Of a DNA stretch of 7,513 nt, positions 4,761 to 7,513 are shown one piece after another. Made by a program: the position numbers and the translations under genes. This DNA is from Fibrobacter sp. (GTDB taxonomy: Bacteria; Fibrobacterota; Fibrobacteria; Fibrobacterales; Fibrobacteraceae): the NCBI GenBank assembly GCA_021443065.1, contig JABUUR010000326.1:1-7513 (forward strand). The letters are read 5' to 3'. Position 1 is the first letter of the stretch. The number at the start of each line of letters is the position of its first letter. Under the pieces are notes generated by a model. The model saw nothing but the letters and a program-made list of their open reading frames with translations. It made no database searches and was not told the DNA's origin.

Positions 4761-7513
4761 ATGTCCCGACGGGCCTGTTTGGGACTTTTCCTGTTCTCCT
4801 CTTTAGCCTTGGGCATGGATGTAGGCTCCTTGCCCGTCTGGGATCCATCCCTGCTGGTTCGCGGGGCGGATTATGTTGTTCAAAATGCAGATACGGTAAC
4901 CCGAAAGGATTCCATACAGACTCACGGTTTCAAGACCATGCAGATTACCGTGGGCGATGGCGGAACCCAGGTGGATCAGGAATTGCGGTTGTCCATCCAG
5001 GGGCGGCTGACGGATAATGTCTACATCGAGGCATTGTTGTCCGATGTGGGGCGCAAGGCCGGCGACCAGACAACGGCAACCTTGCGTGAAGTGGACCAGA
5101 TTTATTTTAAGATCCGGACTCCCCACACGTTCTTGCACCTTGGGGACTTGACCTGGAAGGACGAGTCCATGGGCTTCTACTCCCTGGAAAGAAGTTCCCT
5201 GGGCGTTATGGCAGGTGTCCACGGTGGCTTTGGTGGAGGCGTGGCCCAGGTCAGTGGCGTGTACGGCTCCGACGAGGTTCAACATTTTTCCAAGACGTTG
5301 AAAGGTGTCAGCGGTCAGCGCGAGGGCTACTCCATAAGCGATGGGGGGAACTTTATTTCTGTGGTGCCCCAGTCGGAAACGGTCTGGTTCAACGGTCGAA
5401 GGTTGCAGCAAGGTGTTGATTATTCGGTAAACTATGCGGGGGGTATGCTGGATTTCAAGGGGTCCCTGATTCCTTCCATAGATGATGAAATCCTTATCGA
5501 ATACGATGCCTACGAAGAAAAAAACGTCTATTCCCTGTACGGTGCCGCCGCCAGTTACAGGCAAGATAACTTGTATCTGGATGTGTCGGGTTTTCGTTTG
5601 CAGAGCGACGTGGATCGCCTAAAACGTGGCTCCTGGACTGCAAGCGACCTTGCCGCATTGAAAGAAGACCGCGGTGAAGAGTTTGTTCGTGACGACACCT
5701 CGGGCGTGCTGATGCGCCCCAAACGCAACGACCGGATGGGTGCCCGATTGCGCACCCAGTTGAACCACCAATTTTATGCAGACCTGGAAATTGCGTTGAA
5801 CGACTCCGACACCAATACGGTTTCTAGCGATGTGGGCGGACCCCATGGAAAAGCATTCCGCTGGTTTGTAACCTCCGATTCCACAGAAAATCTGAAGCAT
5901 TTTCCGGTGGCTTTTTCAGTTTACGGGAACCGCGTGCAGCGTGGCTTTGGAATCCATGAAAATCCAGGCTCGGACCTAGACTGGAATTCTTACAGGTTGA
6001 GCGATGAATGGGATTTGTCCAATGCCCTGGATTCTTTATTGGACGATGACTTGCTTCATGACGAATTTACCTTGAAAATGCGGCTGGGAGGCGGTTGGCT
6101 TGGAAAAGCCTCCTGGGGTTATCGCCGCAACGGAAACGAAAAATGGAATTCCTCCAGGGCAAATGTTTTGTTGTCCCACGGAAACAGGAAAGCACAGAGC
6201 GAGGTGGGCCTTACCCGTGTGGCGAGCGTTCAAGAAAGGAATAGGGAACGTTACCAGGCCTCCATGAAAACGAATTATATACAGGGATTTCTTAGGCCTT
6301 TCGGAATGTTGGATTTGCGTTATACGGAAATCGATCAAAAAATTGGAACCTCCGGAGGGTCCGACGAGGTTGCCTACGGAAAGTCCAATGCGGGTTTCGG
6401 ATTGTTTTTCGACAAGGGTGAAATCAAGGAATCTGCCGGCGGAAGAATTGCCAAGCGCCGCGGTTACACCTACGGAAACCATTGGGCGGATTCCATAAAG
6501 GCGGCCTCCTGGCTCCAAGAGGCGAATTATTCCAACCAATGGTTCTCGTTATCCCATACGTTGCAGTACGAACGAATCCACAAGGACTCCTCCGGCGCAG
6601 ACGATTCCTGGCTAGGGGATTTGAACGGAAAATTCGGCAACGAAAGAGTGGGCCTGCAGGGGGTGGTAAATTACAAACTGGGCCTGACGGAGGAACAGAT
6701 CTATACGTCGGTTTACAAGGCGGTGGCGCCTGGGACCGGTGACGTTCGCTACGACAGCCTGACGGGAACGTATATCGAGGGGGTGGACAATGGCGACTTT
6801 GTCTATGAAGGCTTGGGACGTAACGATTCCGTGGGGGCGACTCGTGCGTCGGACGCGGCTTTTAACATGGATGTCCGCTGGAAGCCTTCCCTGCTGCTGG
6901 GGGTGAAGAACGGCTTTCTGCGGGATGTCGCCCTGGGAGGTTCGTTTTCCAGCGAGGGCAGCGATACCACAGGCCGTAAGCTTTATTTTCCGCCGGTAAG
7001 CAGGAGCCAGCTGAAGGAGACGACCTCGGGCCACATTTCTGTGGAAGGTTTTCTGGATTGGAATCATCCCAAGGGCTTGGGCTTGTCATACAAGCCGGGG
7101 CTGGAATACGACAAGAAACTGTCTTCCATTTCCTACTACGAGAAGGTGCTTTCCCACAATGTGGAAGGAAACGTGCGTTTCAACACGGACCACAGCGCGG
7201 GCGTTTCTCTTTTGCTTCAGGACGAGGAACTTTCTGCGTTGCAGACTTGGGAATGGAGTGTGTATGAGGCTGGTGGAAATTACAGGCTTGATTTTTTGAA
7301 CGGCTTTTTTGCTCAACCTTCTGTGCGTTACCGTAGGGGCTTAGGCGAGGACCAACTCAAGGAAAATTTCAGTGCGGACCTGTGGGAAGGAGCCTTGCGT
7401 GTGGGTTATAAGCACTTGAAAAAGGTGAATGCTTTTGCCAACTTTTCCATGACCCGGGTGAACAGCAGCGGGGCGACCGTTCCTTATCAGGTGATGGCTG
7501 GCTACAGGGACGG
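4761..7513 (+). CDS. Large exported protein, probable outer-membrane beta-barrel (3' end outside the window)
   Basis: The frame is open from ATG 4761 to the window end, 917 codons with no stop. Residues 1-18 form a signal peptide (MSRRACLGLFLFSSLALG) with no lipobox. Residues about 40-190 look beta-rich, with a segment reading LHLGDLTWKDESMGFYSLER. Next comes a compact module (about 185-250): G-SGQREGYSIS, then VVPQSETVWFNGRRLQQG, DYSVNY-GG-LDF, and a hydrophobic IEY strand. Such an SE-V--NG--L--G-DY--DY--G---F pattern occurs in SprA and other large outer-membrane proteins of FCB bacteria. The remainder is a long series of amphipathic strands rich in aromatic residues and glycine, separated by polar loops, as in a large barrel. 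The gene begins 5 bases after the preceding stop, with only a weak AGG (4750-4752). It is probably co-transcribed with mglA and mglB. The exact family, pore or adhesion role, and full length cannot be told from this window. Confidence 0.82.
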   Translation, partial: MSRRACLGLFLFSSLALGMDVGSLPVWDPSLLVRGADYVVQNADTVTRKDSIQTHGFKTMQITVGDGGTQVDQELRLSIQGRLTDNVYIEALLSDVGRKAGDQTTATLREVDQIYFKIRTPHTFLHLGDLTWKDESMGFYSLERSSLGVMAGVHGGFGGGVAQVSGVYGSDEVQHFSKTLKGVSGQREGYSISDGGNFISVVPQSETVWFNGRRLQQGVDYSVNYAGGMLDFKGSLIPSIDDEILIEYDAYEEKNVYSLYGAAASYRQDNLYLDVSGFRLQSDVDRLKRGSWTASDLAALKEDRGEEFVRDDTSGVLMRPKRNDRMGARLRTQLNHQFYADLEIALNDSDTNTVSSDVGGPHGKAFRWFVTSDSTENLKHFPVAFSVYGNRVQRGFGIHENPGSDLDWNSYRLSDEWDLSNALDSLLDDDLLHDEFTLKMRLGGGWLGKASWGYRRNGNEKWNSSRANVLLSHGNRKAQSEVGLTRVASVQERNRERYQASMKTNYIQGFLRPFGMLDLRYTEIDQKIGTSGGSDEVAYGKSNAGFGLFFDKGEIKESAGGRIAKRRGYTYGNHWADSIKAASWLQEANYSNQWFSLSHTLQYERIHKDSSGADDSWLGDLNGKFGNERVGLQGVVNYKLGLTEEQIYTSVYKAVAPGTGDVRYDSLTGTYIEGVDNGDFVYEGLGRNDSVGATRASDAAFNMDVRWKPSLLLGVKNGFLRDVALGGSFSSEGSDTTGRKLYFPPVSRSQLKETTSGHISVEGFLDWNHPKGLGLSYKPGLEYDKKLSSISYYEKVLSHNVEGNVRFNTDHSAGVSLLLQDEELSALQTWEWSVYEAGGNYRLDFLNGFFAQPSVRYRRGLGEDQLKENFSADLWEGALRVGYKHLKKVNAFANFSMTRVNSSGATVPYQVMAGYRD

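Noticed and set aside
4803..5564. Minus-strand frame of 253 codons
   Set aside because: Lies inside the exported barrel-protein gene, which has an operon position, a signal peptide and an uninterrupted frame; the minus product has no recognisable features.

Overview
The window most resembles a member of the Fibrobacterota (Fibrobacter-like) or another FCB-group bacterium. The grounds are an MglA/MglB-type polarity switch, an outer-membrane protein carrying a surface-protein motif common in FCB bacteria, coding DNA of moderate GC next to very AT-rich intergenic DNA, and weak or absent Shine-Dalgarno sequences on several genes. This assignment is inferred from gene content; no database search was possible.

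Left part, minus strand (1-2218): a sugar-type DegT/DnrJ/EryC1/StrS aminotransferase gene (WbpE-like, complete) lies 24 bases upstream of dnaG (DNA primase, GTG start, 3' part beyond the window edge). The two look co-transcribed leftward. The dnaG gene is supported by a CHC2 zinc finger and Toprim residues at almost the same positions as in E. coli DnaG.

Middle (2219-2898): a divergent intergenic region carries a good promoter for rpsT (ribosomal protein S20, GTG start, strong ribosome binding site), and rpsT is followed by a near-ideal rho-independent terminator. Then comes about 235 bases without a protein gene. It holds a GC-rich, foldable island of about 95 bases ending in a run of eight T (an unidentified candidate structured RNA), and then a very AT-rich leader with a 32-base-spaced direct repeat in front of the next operon.

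Right part, plus strand (2899-7513): four tightly packed genes form one apparent operon. They are mglA (Ras-like GTPase with an unusual proline/alanine-rich tail of about 119 residues), mglB (roadblock/LC7 GTPase-activating partner), a small single-pass inner-membrane protein with a DUF2914-like periplasmic domain, and a large exported protein that looks like an outer-membrane beta-barrel (917 codons in the window, 3' end missing). MglA and MglB form the cytoplasmic polarity switch that controls gliding or type IV pilus motility in Myxococcus. Their linkage here to an inner-membrane protein and an outer-membrane protein suggests a switch acting across the cell envelope, for example in surface adhesion, gliding or secretion. 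This is the most interesting hypothesis in the window.
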